From Atkinsonella hypoxylon (taxonomy: Eukaryota > Ascomycota > Sordariomycetes > Hypocreales > Clavicipitaceae): DNA of 36,342 nt. How positions within the stretch are numbered: position 1 is the first letter of the stretch; each line of letters opens with the position of its first letter. Below are positions 1-10,904 of the stretch, in pieces. The stretch spans positions 1-36,342 of the forward strand of contig JFHB01000269.1 in assembly GCA_000729835.1 (NCBI GenBank). Direction: 5' to 3'. The notes under the pieces were generated by a model that did not search any database, was not told the DNA's origin, and worked only from the letters and a program-made list of their open reading frames with translations. Position numbers and translations under genes: made by a program.

Positions 1-807
1 AAGTTATTTATTAATTATATAAGGTTAATCTTTAAGGTAATATTAAGAAATTCTAGTTTAATATAAAAAGTATTAACTATTTAGAAGTAATAATTAAAGT
101 TAGAAAAGATATATAAATTAATCTAGCTAAAATTAAAGCTATTACTAGCTAAAAGATTAAAGATTTAACTTTTAAAACTACACTAAGATTCTTCTTTAGG
201 TTATATAATTATATCTATATATTCTATAGTTACTCTAGCAATATAGTAGAACTACTAAATTATTTACTTAAGAAAGATATAACTTTTATTATTAAACTAA
301 AGTAATAATAAGTATTTAATTTAATAAAGAAGTTAGCTACTTAAGCACTTATTTTAGCTTTCTTTTAACCTAGTAGAAAAACCTAAGCTAAAACTAATAC
401 TTCTTATAATGCTATAGAAAAAGTAATTATATAGTTATAAGATAATAATAAATAGAAACCTATTAGATATTTTAGTAAGACTATAATACTAATAGAAAGA
501 GCTTATTCTATTTAGAATTAAGAAATATTAGCTATAGTTTAAACATTATAGTACTTTAAACTTAAGCTACTTAGTACTTAATTCTTTATTGTTACTAATT
601 ACTAAGCACTATTATATTAATTTACTAAGAGGTTGCTATTAATATATTAAGTTAAATAGACTAATTTCTTAGCTAACTTTAATATTACTTTTTAGTATTA
701 AAAAGGAAAGAATAATATTATTGCTAATACTTTATTAAGAAAAACTATTAATACTTCTACTATTAAAACCTAAGAAGCTTTAAACTAAACCTTTAAGATA
801 ATACTAC
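1..807 (+). mobile_element. Ty3/gypsy element G1, piece 1 (RNase H region), RIP-degraded
   Basis: This is the 3' part of a gypsy reverse transcriptase/RNase H polyprotein, broken by many TAA/TAG stops. Around 460-760 the + strand reads, with stops, as the RNase H segment: a KPIRYFSKT-like start, an ERAYSI..EILAIV block, a FFIVTN (originally TDH) block and a KGKNNIIANTL block that matches the usual G..N..AD.LSR end. The window start cuts off the upstream part. The piece ends at 807, where copia A is inserted, and resumes at 7119 with integrase sequence. Nothing here is likely to be expressed. Confidence 0.85.
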
Positions 808-1122
808 TGTTGGAATCGTTATGACTCCATCGTGCGATTCCGGCACCTGCGTGGGTGGATACAACCGCTAATTGGTTGCATCTGCACACTAGTCCCCACT
901 TACATTGAGGTTGCCGATACCCCTTAATTCCCCCTTAACATAACACTATACTTAAGGTATATAAGGCATCCAACAGGGTATATAATGTAGCCTCTTTTGC
1001 TAGTTAGATATAACTTCTAGATAACTAAATTTAAACCTCTTTAATGTAAATACTAGTGCACTAGTGAACTAGTTATAGAACTAACTTAAAGGAGTATAAA
1101 TTAAACCCTTAGTCTATTAACA
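808..1122 (+). repeat. Copia A 5' LTR (315 bp)
   Basis: Begins TGTTGGAATC and ends TTAACA. It retains more G and C than the 3' copy at its left edge but is more mutated at its right edge. Differences from 6804-7118 that I checked are C/T or G/A. A short AT-rich leader follows. Confidence 0.9.
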
Positions 1123-1224
1123 CTAATTAGTAGTTGCTTAACTAGGAGTCTTTAGTATAACTAAAGAGATTAGCACAACTAACTATAGATTAGCTAGATT
1201 TAGCAAGAAGAGACGTAATACTGT

Positions 1225-1400
1225 TAGCTAGAACCCTTAGCGGCTAATGTAACTAGTAAAGCGTGCTAAAGGAAGGGATATCTTTATAATTACTTAGTTA
1301 CTAAGTTGTATTCACTTATAATAACGTTTTAGTTTAACTAATTATTAATATTAAACTCTTAAGGAATTAAATTACTAGCTAGAACCCTTAGCGGCTAATG
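1225..1400 (+). repeat. 25-bp perfect direct repeat in the copia A leader
   Basis: The same 25 bases, TAGCTAGAACCC...GGCTAATG, occur at 1225-1249 and 1376-1400, 151 bp apart. They keep CG and GG dinucleotides inside otherwise AT-saturated DNA. Function unknown; possibly a packaging or leader element, or an internal duplication. Confidence 0.75.
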
Positions 1401-4400
1401 CTATAGAATTTAACTCCTTTAACTATCTTAGAACTTAGCTAGAAGCTAGCTAAATCTCTCTATCTTTATATTAATTCTGTTATACCTACTTTCTCTTTCT
1501 ATACTACTTAATCTTATTTAATATAATAAGTTTACAACAACTCTAGGTAGATTTATAAGAATTTAAGCAATAACTATAACTTAATAAGCTTTTAGAATAA
1601 CTTTAAAAGTATTAGAAACTTCTATTAATAGATTAGAACTTAATATATAAAATTAACCTAGAAACTGCTACTACTACTAATTTAAACAATAGAATTGCCT
1701 TTACAATTAACCTTTATAAAGATTAAAGATTTAGAGATTAAGAATAATAGAAGAACTTTAAATTTAACTTCTATAACTAGAATAAAGACCTATTTTAAAG
1801 AGCTTTTACTTTAATTATTAAAGCGTTATATAATTTACTATATAAATATAGAGTCTATATAGGTAGAAGCAGCAGCTAAATTACTAATTCCCTTAAAAGA
1901 GTGCTATAGAAAGAGGAATAATCTATATAGCTAGAAGAAGAGATTAATAAATAAGTAGTATTAGGTAAATTCTACTTAAATCTACACCTAAATATAGAAC
2001 CTATATCTACAATAAAGAAGCCTTAATCTTCTTTATAGAACCCTTTTTCTATACCTTTAGCACTCTCTTTATTACTTTTATTAAGCGTACTTAGCAATCT
2101 AATAGGTATATTAGCAGGAATACTACCTTCTCCCCCTTTACTATAGAATATAAGATTTCTTTTGCTTTTAGTAGTATAACTATTACTTCCTTCTACAATA
2201 GATTCTTCCTAGACTAATATAAGGAAAGTCCTTAACCTTATAAAGATCTATAAAGAAAGCAATAAATACAGCAGCAATATATTTAATTTTATTATACTAA
2301 AAGTAGTTATTCTTAAAGACTTATACTAACAACTTAATTTCTTAGAACTAGCAATAATAAAGGTATTTCTAGTAATACTAATAGGTAAAGTATATAAATT
2401 CTACCTTATAATAATTGCAATAAACATAAGGATAAATTACACCTTTAACTAAATAGTTAAAATTATTAGATAACACTTTAAGACCTTAACTAATAAGTAG
2501 TTCTATTGCTAAAGATAGAACAGCATTATGTTATATAATACAATCGCTAAGAACCCTAATAAATCTATACTTAACTGCCTTAATATAATAATCTAGAACC
2601 TTTAAGATATTTATAACAGCCTTTTTAACTCTTTTATAGATAATTTTAAACTTATTAAATAAACTCTTTAAGCAGTTAGAGGTATCCCTAAATATAGCTA
2701 AGCTAAATTTATAACTAATGCAACATTTTAAGAGCTTATTAGCAACCTATAAAAGTTAATTAGTATTATAGAAGCACAGAAGGAAATTAGCTAATTCTAC
2801 ATTAGATTTAACTAACTTAATATTAATAATAAAGCCCTTTATATAGACTGTTAATATTAACGTTTAAGAGACTCTAGCTATAGCAGAAGTAAGACCTAAA
2901 AATAACGCTGCTTTATTTATAGAAAAGAAGAATATTAGTTAATAAAGTACAGCAAAAAAGAGCGTTAAGAAGTACAGTAAAGATAGTAGAATAATAAGAA
3001 GTATAGAACCTCTCCTTTAAACAGCAAATTTAAAGTCTATCTATAGGCATATAAAGGATTAAGTAAACCTATATAGAATAATAGTTCTAATAATACTTAG
3101 GATATAAGTAAGGTATTTATTAAAGAATCTAATATAGCTAATAAAGGAAAAGCTCCTTAGCTAATAATTATATAATTCTTTACTAATGCTGTAACTATAA
3201 ACAATAGAGCTATCTTCTAGAACCTTAAGGAAGAAGCCTACTAGTATACTTTACATAAGGAAAACCTATTTATAGAAGATTAATTAAATTCTATAGATCC
3301 CTTATTATATTTGTTATCTTATATATTAGAAGAACGTTATTCTAGTAAGACATTTAGAGGTATCTTGCTTAATACTAAAGCAGTAGGCGTATTAATAGCT
3401 AGAATTAACTAAGTATAAGCACTAGTAAAGAAAATACCTTTATTAAAGATAAATCTATTTAATTAACACTATATAATTATATTTAGTGTAGGATTAGTAA
3501 CTTTAATAGGCTTTATTATAGTTTTAACAGTCTTTAGCCTAATTACATTCTATATAATTAATATAAGCACTCTATTCCTATATAGCATTAATAATATAGA
3601 TAAGATATATATAAAGCTTAACAACCTTAAAAACGTACTAATTTAAGGCAATTAAAAGGTTTCTATTATCTAGAAATAGAGATATCTATAGTAAACTCTA
3701 GAAGCTATAGAAGTAGCTGCATTCTTCTTATTAGAAAAGTAAATCTATTAGCTTTATTGTTAATTTAAATATCTCTCTATATAACAATTAATAAAGATTC
3801 TATAATGTGCAGGAGAAGATATTAGTAATAATAACGCTATTAATAGAATTACATAAGTCTGCTACTACTGCTAACTTAACAGTAAATTACCTAGTTAATT
3901 CCAATTTACGTTAAAAGATAACTATAATTTTAACTATAAAATTATTGTTAATATTATACATCTAGATAGCAGCTTTATTCTTTACGTTATTAATTCTACA
4001 ACCTTATTCTAAGCAGCTTAATTTCTAGAACCCTAAAAGCAGAAAGCATAAAACATCTAGAATACGCTAAAAGAATGCTAGATTAATACCTATTTAGGTC
4101 CTTTTAACTAGATAGTTTATAATACTAGAAAGAACTTTATATCTACTAAATTCCGCTATTATATATAAATGTTGTCTATTAATGTTAATAAAGTTCCTAT
4201 TAAATCTTACAATAGCATTAGTAAAGTTAAATAGTACTATAGCTTATTATAAAGAGCTTACAACATTATTAACAATAAATTAGGCACTAATACTAGTATT
4301 ATAAAGGATTAAAAGCTTTAAATAGCTGTTAAAGCTGTTAATAATTCTGCTGAACTTAACAGTCTTATATCTATATTACTAGTCTTTAGTTCCTACCTCT

Positions 4401-4700
4401 GTATAATAGATAATTTACCTTTAAGCCTTTCTATAATACAATAAGCTTTAATTCTATATAAAGCTACTAATAAAGCCTAAAAGTGCCTAGTATAAAGACA
4501 AATTTACAATGCTCTTACCTCCTGCAACAGCCTAAATATAACACTTACGCATTTACTGCCTTTACAGTTAGAAGTGTATATATAGCATAAAAAAGAAGGC
4601 TAGTAAAGCCTCTATAAGCTGCTTACTACAGATAGTAAGAAGTGTACTATATAAATACCTTATAGCTCTATTTATTTTTATATAACTATTGTAAAACCCT
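1401..4700 (+). pseudogene. Copia A gag/protease/integrase region, degraded
   Basis: Saturated with stops. Near 4570-4700 a stretch reads as the end of a copia integrase leading into a ..TIVKPYY.. motif, which matches the VVKPYY segment seen just after the integrase core in fungal copia elements. The gag part (about 1680-2300) shows no diagnostic motif; its identity is inferred from position between the LTR and pol. Confidence 0.6.
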
Positions 4701-5149
4701 ACTACTATAATAATAATAAATCTAATAATTATTCTGCTGTTTCTAACGTTATACTTAACAAAAGCAATATAGAATCTCTACCTAAAAGCAATTCTATTCT
4801 ACTAAAGAAGAGAGAAAGACCCCTAAAGGTAAAACAACTAATTAATCTAAATCTAATATAAAAAAGAGGTTCTAGAAGACTAAGAAAGAACTCTCTTTCT
4901 ATTCTAATTAATTCTATATAAAATTTCTCTACTTTTAACAATAAACTAAATAGATATATTACTGTTTCTAGCCTAATTGCTAGTAGTCTTTATAATCTTA
5001 ATCCTAGTAGTAATATTAATCCTACTTATATATTACTGTATAAATTTAGCAATAAAATTTTCCTTTCTGCAAAAGAAATAGTAAACTATAACTTAGCTAT
5101 ATAACTAAGAAAAGACAATAAGATTACAGCAAAAGGTACTCTATTTAAG

Positions 5150-6700
5150 GCATTTAATTAAGCTAAAATTAACGCACTATTAGCTAGAGATATCTTCTAA
5201 TTTATTAAATTTAACTCTACTATATATAACAACTATATCTTTAAATCTTATATAGTTTAAGAAGTTAAAGGAAAAAGAACTATATTACTATATAAGAAGT
5301 TAAGACTAGTTATCTAAGGATATAATAACAGCAATAAATTGTTAATTTTAACGCAATCCCTAATAATTTAACAAGCTAGTTAACGCCTAATTATAGCACT
5401 AGCTCTATCTCTCTAAAAACGCAATATTGTCTTATAGATCTATAATATTATATAGGCTTATATATAATCTAATATTAATTTAAATAGATTAATTATTGTA
5501 TAACTTCCTAACTAAATTAAACACCTATATCCCTACAATACAGTAATAGAAGTAATTAAGCCTCTATATAGAATTGCTAAAGTAGGTATACATTAGTAGT
5601 CTATATACTTCTGCTACTACTATAATAATTTAAGTATAGTTATATTAATATATAACCTCTACTTACTAATATTAAATAATAAGAATTACTTTAGAATTAT
5701 TAGAATATAGACTAATAATATACTAGAACTAAGCAATAGAACCTTCTCTAACTATAAGGAATTTAAACTATAGAAAGCTAATTTTACTGTAAAGCTAAAG
5801 TAGAGCCTAATAGCAGAAACGCTACTAATTTTTAATAAATATATATTAACTAAATCTAATAATAGCACTTTAACTCTTCACTAGAAAGGTTAAAGTAAGA
5901 GGATTTAACCTATTAATACTACTAGTGTTAATATAGATTTAATAAAACAATAGTACATTAAGCAATAAGCCTATAGTGTATATATTGCTACAATCTATTA
6001 ACTAGAAGCTGCATTTAACCTTTCTGTTGCTATATAACAGTAAGATATTACAATTAACGATATTAAACGACTAAATAAGAGGCTTTAATAGTAGATTAAC
6101 AACTAAACCTATAGATTATAATATATCCTAATAGACCTTCCCTTTACTAAATTGTATATATTTATTAATAGATCCTTTATAAACAATAAAGATTTAAGCT
6201 TCTAGATAGAATATATAATTATTCTAGGCAATAAAGGAGCTTATAAAAAGAACACTAAATTTGTAATAAAAGGCAACATTATTATATATAGCTCCGTTAA
6301 AAGCAAGAGAGTTATAAGGAGCGCGCTTACATTAGAACTATATAGTATAGTGTAAGGCGTAGATATATTGTATGCTATTAGCACTACGTTAAATATAGTA
6401 ATAAAGCAGCTATAGATACCGCTAATTCTACTAGTAGTCTATATAGATTTATTCTTGTTGTATAAATGCCTTATAAAGCTTAGTATAATAAAGGAAAAGA
6501 GATTAATAATTAATATTATAGCGCTACATTAATTATACAAAAGGTGCAAAATCGACGAAATCCGTTAAATTAATAGCAAAGATAATATCGCTAATTTAAT
6601 AACAAAAGCAACGCTAAATAAGACTCTTAAATCCTTTATTAACAACAATAAGGCTAATATATAGGTAAAAGGCTAGGTAAAGAGACCTATAAATTAATGC
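5150..6700 (+). pseudogene. Copia A reverse transcriptase and RNase H relic
   Basis: From about 5250 the + strand reads, with stops, as a copia reverse transcriptase: EVKGKRTILLYKKLRLVI, then KPLYRIAKVG near 5560, and QTNN near 5705-5725, where the family has a YVDD or QTDD active-site loop. The Asp-to-Asn changes fit G-to-A mutation. RNase H follows with a SFINNKDLS block near 6170 and a conserved C-terminal part to about 6700. Catalytically dead. Confidence 0.85.
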
Positions 6701-6803
6701 AGAAGGATATTAGATTTATTATTACTTATTCCTTTAATCTATTTTATTATTACTGTAACTATTAGAGTTACTTTACTAGCACAATAAAAAGAGAGACTGC
6801 TAG

Positions 6804-7118
6804 TATTAGAATCGTTATAACTCTATTGTGCAATTCTAGCACTTATGTAGGTAAATACAACCGCTAATTAGTTACATCTGTACACTAGTCCCTACTTACA
6901 TTAGGGTTGCTAATACCCCTTAATTCCCCCTTAACACAACACTATGCCTAAGGCATATAAGGCATCTAACGGGGTATATAATGTAGCCTCTTTTGCTAGT
7001 TAGATACAACTCCTAGATAACCGAATTTAAACCTCTTTGATGTAAATACTAGTGCACTAGTGAACTGGTTATAGGACCGACTCGAAGGAGTATAAATTAG
7101 ACCCTTGGTCTGTTGACA
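6804..7118 (+). repeat. Copia A 3' LTR (315 bp)
   Basis: Begins TATTAGAATC, the RIP form of TGTTGGAATC, and ends TGTTGACA. Same length as 808-1122. The copy is followed directly by the target duplication ACTAC. A purine-rich run, AAAAAGAGAGA, lies just upstream as a candidate polypurine tract. Confidence 0.9.
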
Positions 7119-8026
7119 ACTACTTAATTAAGTTAATAATATAATAATATTAAGTATATAAAAGAGACTTTAAGAATTAAACCTAGTAAACTTAATTATT
7201 AAAGAAAATAAAGAATAAAGTCTAGGTTTTTATAATAGAAAGCTAGTAGTTTTAGTTTAAACTAATAATAGAAAAATCTTTTTATATATAGCGTTAATTT
7301 ATAAAGCTTATATACTACCTATTTTTACCTATAGAGGTTAGTATAAAACAATTAATCTTATTAAAAGGCAATATTAATAGTAAGGAATAAACTATAATAT
7401 TTAAACCTTTATAAAGAATTATTTTAATTATAACTATAATAAACCTTACTATAATAAAACTTTAAGCTTATTATACTCTTTACTAGTACTAAATAAAGTA
7501 TAGAAGTAGGTAGTTATTAATAGTAAGAATATACCTCTAGATAAATTTAGCTATAACTATATTTAGGTATTTATTTACAAATTTAGTTGCTTAATAGCTA
7601 CTCTTTTAGGCTATAAGATAGATACAGCAGAAAAGATTATATAATAGTATTATTAATATATATACTATTTCTTTAGCTTACTTAGTGTTTAAATTAGTAA
7701 TAATACTAGCTCTTTTATATTAGAATTCCTAGAAACAATTAATAAGCTAACTAATATAAAATATTATTATAGAAGTTCTTTATACCTATAAACTTAAGAA
7801 GCTATAGAAATTATAAATTAGAAATTAAATTAAAAGCTAAAATTCTATATTAACTAGTATTAAAGGCAGTAAAGTATTTACTTTTCTACTTTAAACTTTA
7901 TATATAATATCTTATAGTACTTATTATTAAATATATATTCTCTTTAAGTATTATTAAGTTAACTACTATAGAATCTATTAGTATTAAATAATAAACTATT
8001 TAATCTTATTAATTTAGAAAGAGTAT
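7119..8026 (+). mobile_element. Gypsy G1, piece 2 (integrase region), RIP-degraded
   Basis: Continues G1 after copia A. Around 7320-8000 the + strand reads, with stops, as a gypsy integrase: an IFTYRG..KTINLIKRQY zinc-finger entry, PYYNKTLSLL, then a core with DKFSYNYI..FI.KFS near 7550, DTAEKII..YY..IYYFF near 7620, and SSLYP.T.EA.EI.N near 7780. The piece stops at 8026, where copia B is inserted with target duplication AGTAT. Confidence 0.85.
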
Positions 8027-8734
8027 TGTTAAAAATAAGCTACCCTGTATAGCCTATTTTTATGCTTGCTAGTTGCCTATTAGTTGCTCTATCACGTGAC
8101 CCTAACTAGGTCTTGTTACGTTGATTTTTAGCAGAGATATCGTTGTTACTAGATGTAAACATCTAGATTTAACTAAGGCAAAGTTGCCTAACCTATAGTC
8201 AACTTTAACTGCGATTTTCTCTACAACTAGCAATAGTAGAAATTTAAGAAGTATACTATTTAAAAGCTAAGAATTAGGGCTATCTAATAGTATAATTGTT
8301 GGATAGAGTTGCTTATAAGGGTTGCTTATTATTAGTGGAATTTGTTAAATTATGCATATAGGCGTCTTATTTGTATAGCTATAAGTCGATTTTTTTGTTT
8401 TTATATAGTAAATCTTTTTGCGGAAATTATAAAGTAGCCTATAAGCCCCTTCTAGCGACTACAGCCCGCCGATATAGTTAGAGGGTCTATAAGGGACTAG
8501 AAAGATTTAAGATCCTACCCTTACTAACTTGTTCGTTACAGCGCTCTCAATATAAGATACTACTATTATTATAGTTATCTACTGCCTCTACGTAATCTAT
8601 ACTATACACTACAGCTTGATTTAGGCCGCTGCTGCTTCCACTACGTAATAATTGCTAGAAGCAATTACAGGTGCTAAATATAAGAGACCACTACCCTCTT
8701 CTATCTAGTCCTGTAATCCCTATTATTTTCAATA
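8027..8734 (+). repeat. Copia B 5' LTR (708 bp)
   Basis: Starts TGTTAAAAATAAGC and ends TATTTTCAATA. Near 8147-8166 it has a hairpin, CTAGATGT-AA-ACATCTAG. The same LTR occurs at 15693-16400, in part at 31374-31555 (minus) and 31556-31628 (plus), and at 35676-36342 (minus). Confidence 0.92.
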
Positions 8735-8751
8735 GGTTATAAGCCCGGAAG
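8735..8751 (+). other. Candidate primer-binding site of copia B
   Basis: Immediately after the 5' LTR the sequence is GGTTATAAGCCCGG. With one G-to-A change it is the complement of the anticodon-arm region (..GGGCTCATAACC) of fungal initiator Met-tRNA. Many Ty1/copia elements prime from a cleaved half-molecule of this tRNA. The match is from memory of the tRNA and has not been searched. Confidence 0.6.
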
Positions 8752-9630
8752 ACCTATCTGCAAGCTGTTAGCCCGCTGAAAATCTACTATTGTGTACTAT
8801 ATTACCCACTAGAAGCTATATTGAGACCTACGCTAGCAGCTATCGCTGCCATTAGTAGCTTGCTGGAAGCTATTAATACCTGCTGCACACACATCGCCAG
8901 CTACTATACTAGTGTTTTTATTCTGCCCACCCTGTGCCTCCTGCACTCTATACACCCTATATATATACACTTTTAAAGCTATTCTTAATAGCTAGGTTCT
9001 ATTGTTGCGCAACATTAAAATATATATATCTATACACATTACATTTGCACTGCAAATCGTTTTATTAGGCACTGCCTAATTAATTATTTCTATTAAGAAA
9101 TAAGCTTAGCGCTACACTACATCGCTCGTTATTGTTATATTGTGCACCCTGTGCACCTCTGTTAGTAGCTATACTACAATTTGTAGTGCACGCCTAACAG
9201 CTCTTGTTGTAAATATTCCTATGTTTTCAGTTGCAGAATTAATTTATGTAGTAATCCCACTAGTTAGGATTTTGAAGTGGGAATTAGCTGGATATCTCTA
9301 AATTAGCTGTACTTAGGTCTTCACTAATTTATTAGAACCTAATTAGAGAAGAATCTCCTGAATTTTTTAGCTAAAAATAGCTAGAACCTATGTTTTATGC
9401 CCCTCGCAACCGCTTGTTAATCTAGTCTGCTATACAAATTGTATGTGCATATAGATCGCAATACAACGCAGCCTTAGAGCCCGTTATACCTATTACGAAA
9501 GAAATTAGAGAAAAATCTTAGTATAATTTTTAAAAATATAGGGCACTTTTAGCCTATATTTAGTAAGAATTATTACTGTTATTTACTACTATTTCTACTG
9601 TAATTTAGGCTATAATTAGCTATAAAGAGC
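8752..9630 (+). other. Copia B untranslated leader
   Basis: About 880 bp between the primer site and the first gag-like sequence. No long open frame. It has scattered small hairpins, for example around ATTTGCA-CTGCAAAT near 9045-9060. It is assigned to the element only by position between the LTR and gag. Confidence 0.6.
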
Positions 9631-10377
9631 GTTAAATTAGCTATTAAAGCCCTTAAAATAGCACCAAAAGGAACAGGCAAGGGAAAGAGCACAAGCCCTA
9701 AACGGGGTAGTAGTTCTAGTACACTAGCTAATCCAGCTGCTGCTACTAGCTTTCCTAGTCCAGCAAGGTCCCCCCCTTAGCCAGTAGATTCCTCTTCTAA
9801 TAAAGAAGATTATACAGCTAAGAAGGCTCTAAAGGAAGCTAGATTAGCTTCTAAAAGAGTAGTGCAAGTCCATAATGTGCAAGCTGATCTAAAAGCTTAA
9901 ATAGATAAGCAACAAGAGACCCTAAATAGATTTATTAGGCATAGTGAAGCAAAATAAAGCCAAAATAAAGGTAATATAGCTGATTTACTAAGTAAATTAG
10001 ATACTATAATTACATCTATAGGTAATCTCTCTATAGGGTCTCCCTCTAAGGTATTAGATCCTGTTACTTCTAAAAGAGCTTCTAAAGTCTCTTTTAAAGC
10101 CCCTAAACCTTCTAGTTCTAATAGTGCTACTTTTCTGCCTGCTTTTAATGAAGGCACTATAAAAGAGCTAAATAAGAAGGTCCACTCTATTCTAGAGGCT
10201 GCTAAGCTAAAAGGCCCTGAAAATTTTAAACAGTAGAAGCAAGCTTTAACTATTCAATTTAGAGCACTAGGATTCCCTTAATTTATTGATAATCCTAGTA
10301 TAGCTAGTACTTTAGTAGATTTAGAACAAGCTATTATCCTTATAATTATAAGAGATAGTTGCCAATCTAGACCTTAA

Positions 10378-10551
10378 TGTTATGGAGTGGCCCAATTGGG
10401 CCATAGCGGATGCCTGCGCACTCTATATGGGCGTTAGCCCAATCCCCTACCTGACCCCTACGGCAAAAGGATATATATTATATAAGTTGTGTAACTCTTG
10501 TACAATTAGCATCTATATTACAAGACTAGGTTAAAGACCTAGTCCGTTATA
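10378..10551 (+). repeat. TRIM 5' LTR (174 bp)
   Basis: Contains a perfect 16-bp palindrome TGGCCCAATTGGGCCA (about 10387-10402). Against the 3' copy I count about 14 differences, every one a C/T or G/A transition, as RIP predicts. Confidence 0.87.
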
Positions 10552-10730
10552 TAGCTCCTCTGTTACGCCCCTCTTATATTAGCTAGAAGCTAGTTGTAAT
10601 ACCACGCACCCCCTAAGGATCTATTGCCTTATTAGCCTAGGTTGGAACCCCTTACTGCTCTAGGACTTAACCTGCCTAGAAGCTGTTCTGCGCTAGTTCG
10701 AACCTATAACCTTAAGGTAACTTATACAAA
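10552..10730 (+). other. TRIM internal segment
   Basis: A 179-bp non-coding middle with higher GC than the copia around it. It contains TAGCCTAGGTTGG (about 10633-10645) and AGTTCGAACCT (about 10695-10705), which resemble the A and B boxes of an RNA polymerase III promoter. No tRNA cloverleaf can be folded from it by eye. No clear primer-binding site was recognised. Confidence 0.55.
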
Positions 10731-10904
10731 TATTATAGAGTGGCCCAATTGGGCTATAGCAGATGCCTGCGCACTCTATATAGGCGTTAGCCCAATCCCC
10801 TACCTAACCCCTACAGCAAAAGGATACGTATTGTACAAGTTGTGTAACTCTTGTACAATTGGCATCTATATTACAAGACTAGGTCAAAGACCTAGTCCGT
10901 TACA
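10731..10904 (+). repeat. TRIM 3' LTR (174 bp)
   Basis: Carries two strong hairpins: ATTGTACAAG with CTTGTACAAT around a 10-base loop, and GACTAGGTC-AAA-GACCTAGTC (about 10877-10897). The last 27 bases recur at 20887-20913. Confidence 0.87.

Larger units (their letters stand above)
808..7118 (+). mobile_element. Copia A: complete Ty1/copia LTR retrotransposon, RIP-degraded
   Basis: A 6.3-kb element with two 315-bp LTRs (808-1122 and 6804-7118) of TG...CA type, flanked by the 5-bp target duplication ACTAC (803-807 and 7119-7123). Reading direction is +, with integrase C-terminus, then reverse transcriptase, then RNase H, the copia order. It sits inside gypsy G1 between RNase H and integrase. 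Stops are TAA/TAG throughout, so the element is dead. Equal LTR lengths and the exact duplication make the boundaries firm. Confidence 0.93.
10378..10904 (+). mobile_element. Miniature LTR retroelement (TRIM-like), 527 bp, inside copia B gag
   Basis: Two 174-bp direct terminal repeats (10378-10551 and 10731-10904) enclose a 179-bp middle. The ends are TG...CA when the two copies are compared (TGTTAT at one, TTACA at the other). The whole is flanked by the 5-bp target duplication CTTAA (10373-10377 and 10905-10909). No protein domain is present, so it would have depended on another element's enzymes. It fits the TRIM definition (under about 1 kb, LTRs about 100-250 bp). The strand is arbitrary. 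An open frame across 10642-10929 is not credible as a gene. Confidence 0.87.

Noticed and set aside
4729..4941. Minus-strand open frame in copia A
   Set aside because: It lies antisense to the copia pol relic, is of low complexity, and is a by-product of TA-rich mutated sequence.
7200..8020. pogo/Fot1-type transposase relic
   Set aside because: A short stretch looked similar at first, but the longer reading fits a gypsy integrase and continues element G1 across copia A.
9897..10157. Minus-strand open frame in copia B gag
   Set aside because: It is antisense to recognisable copia B gag sequence with no independent support.
10625..10710. A tRNA gene in the TRIM
   Set aside because: Box-like motifs are present but no acceptor, anticodon or T stem can be paired.
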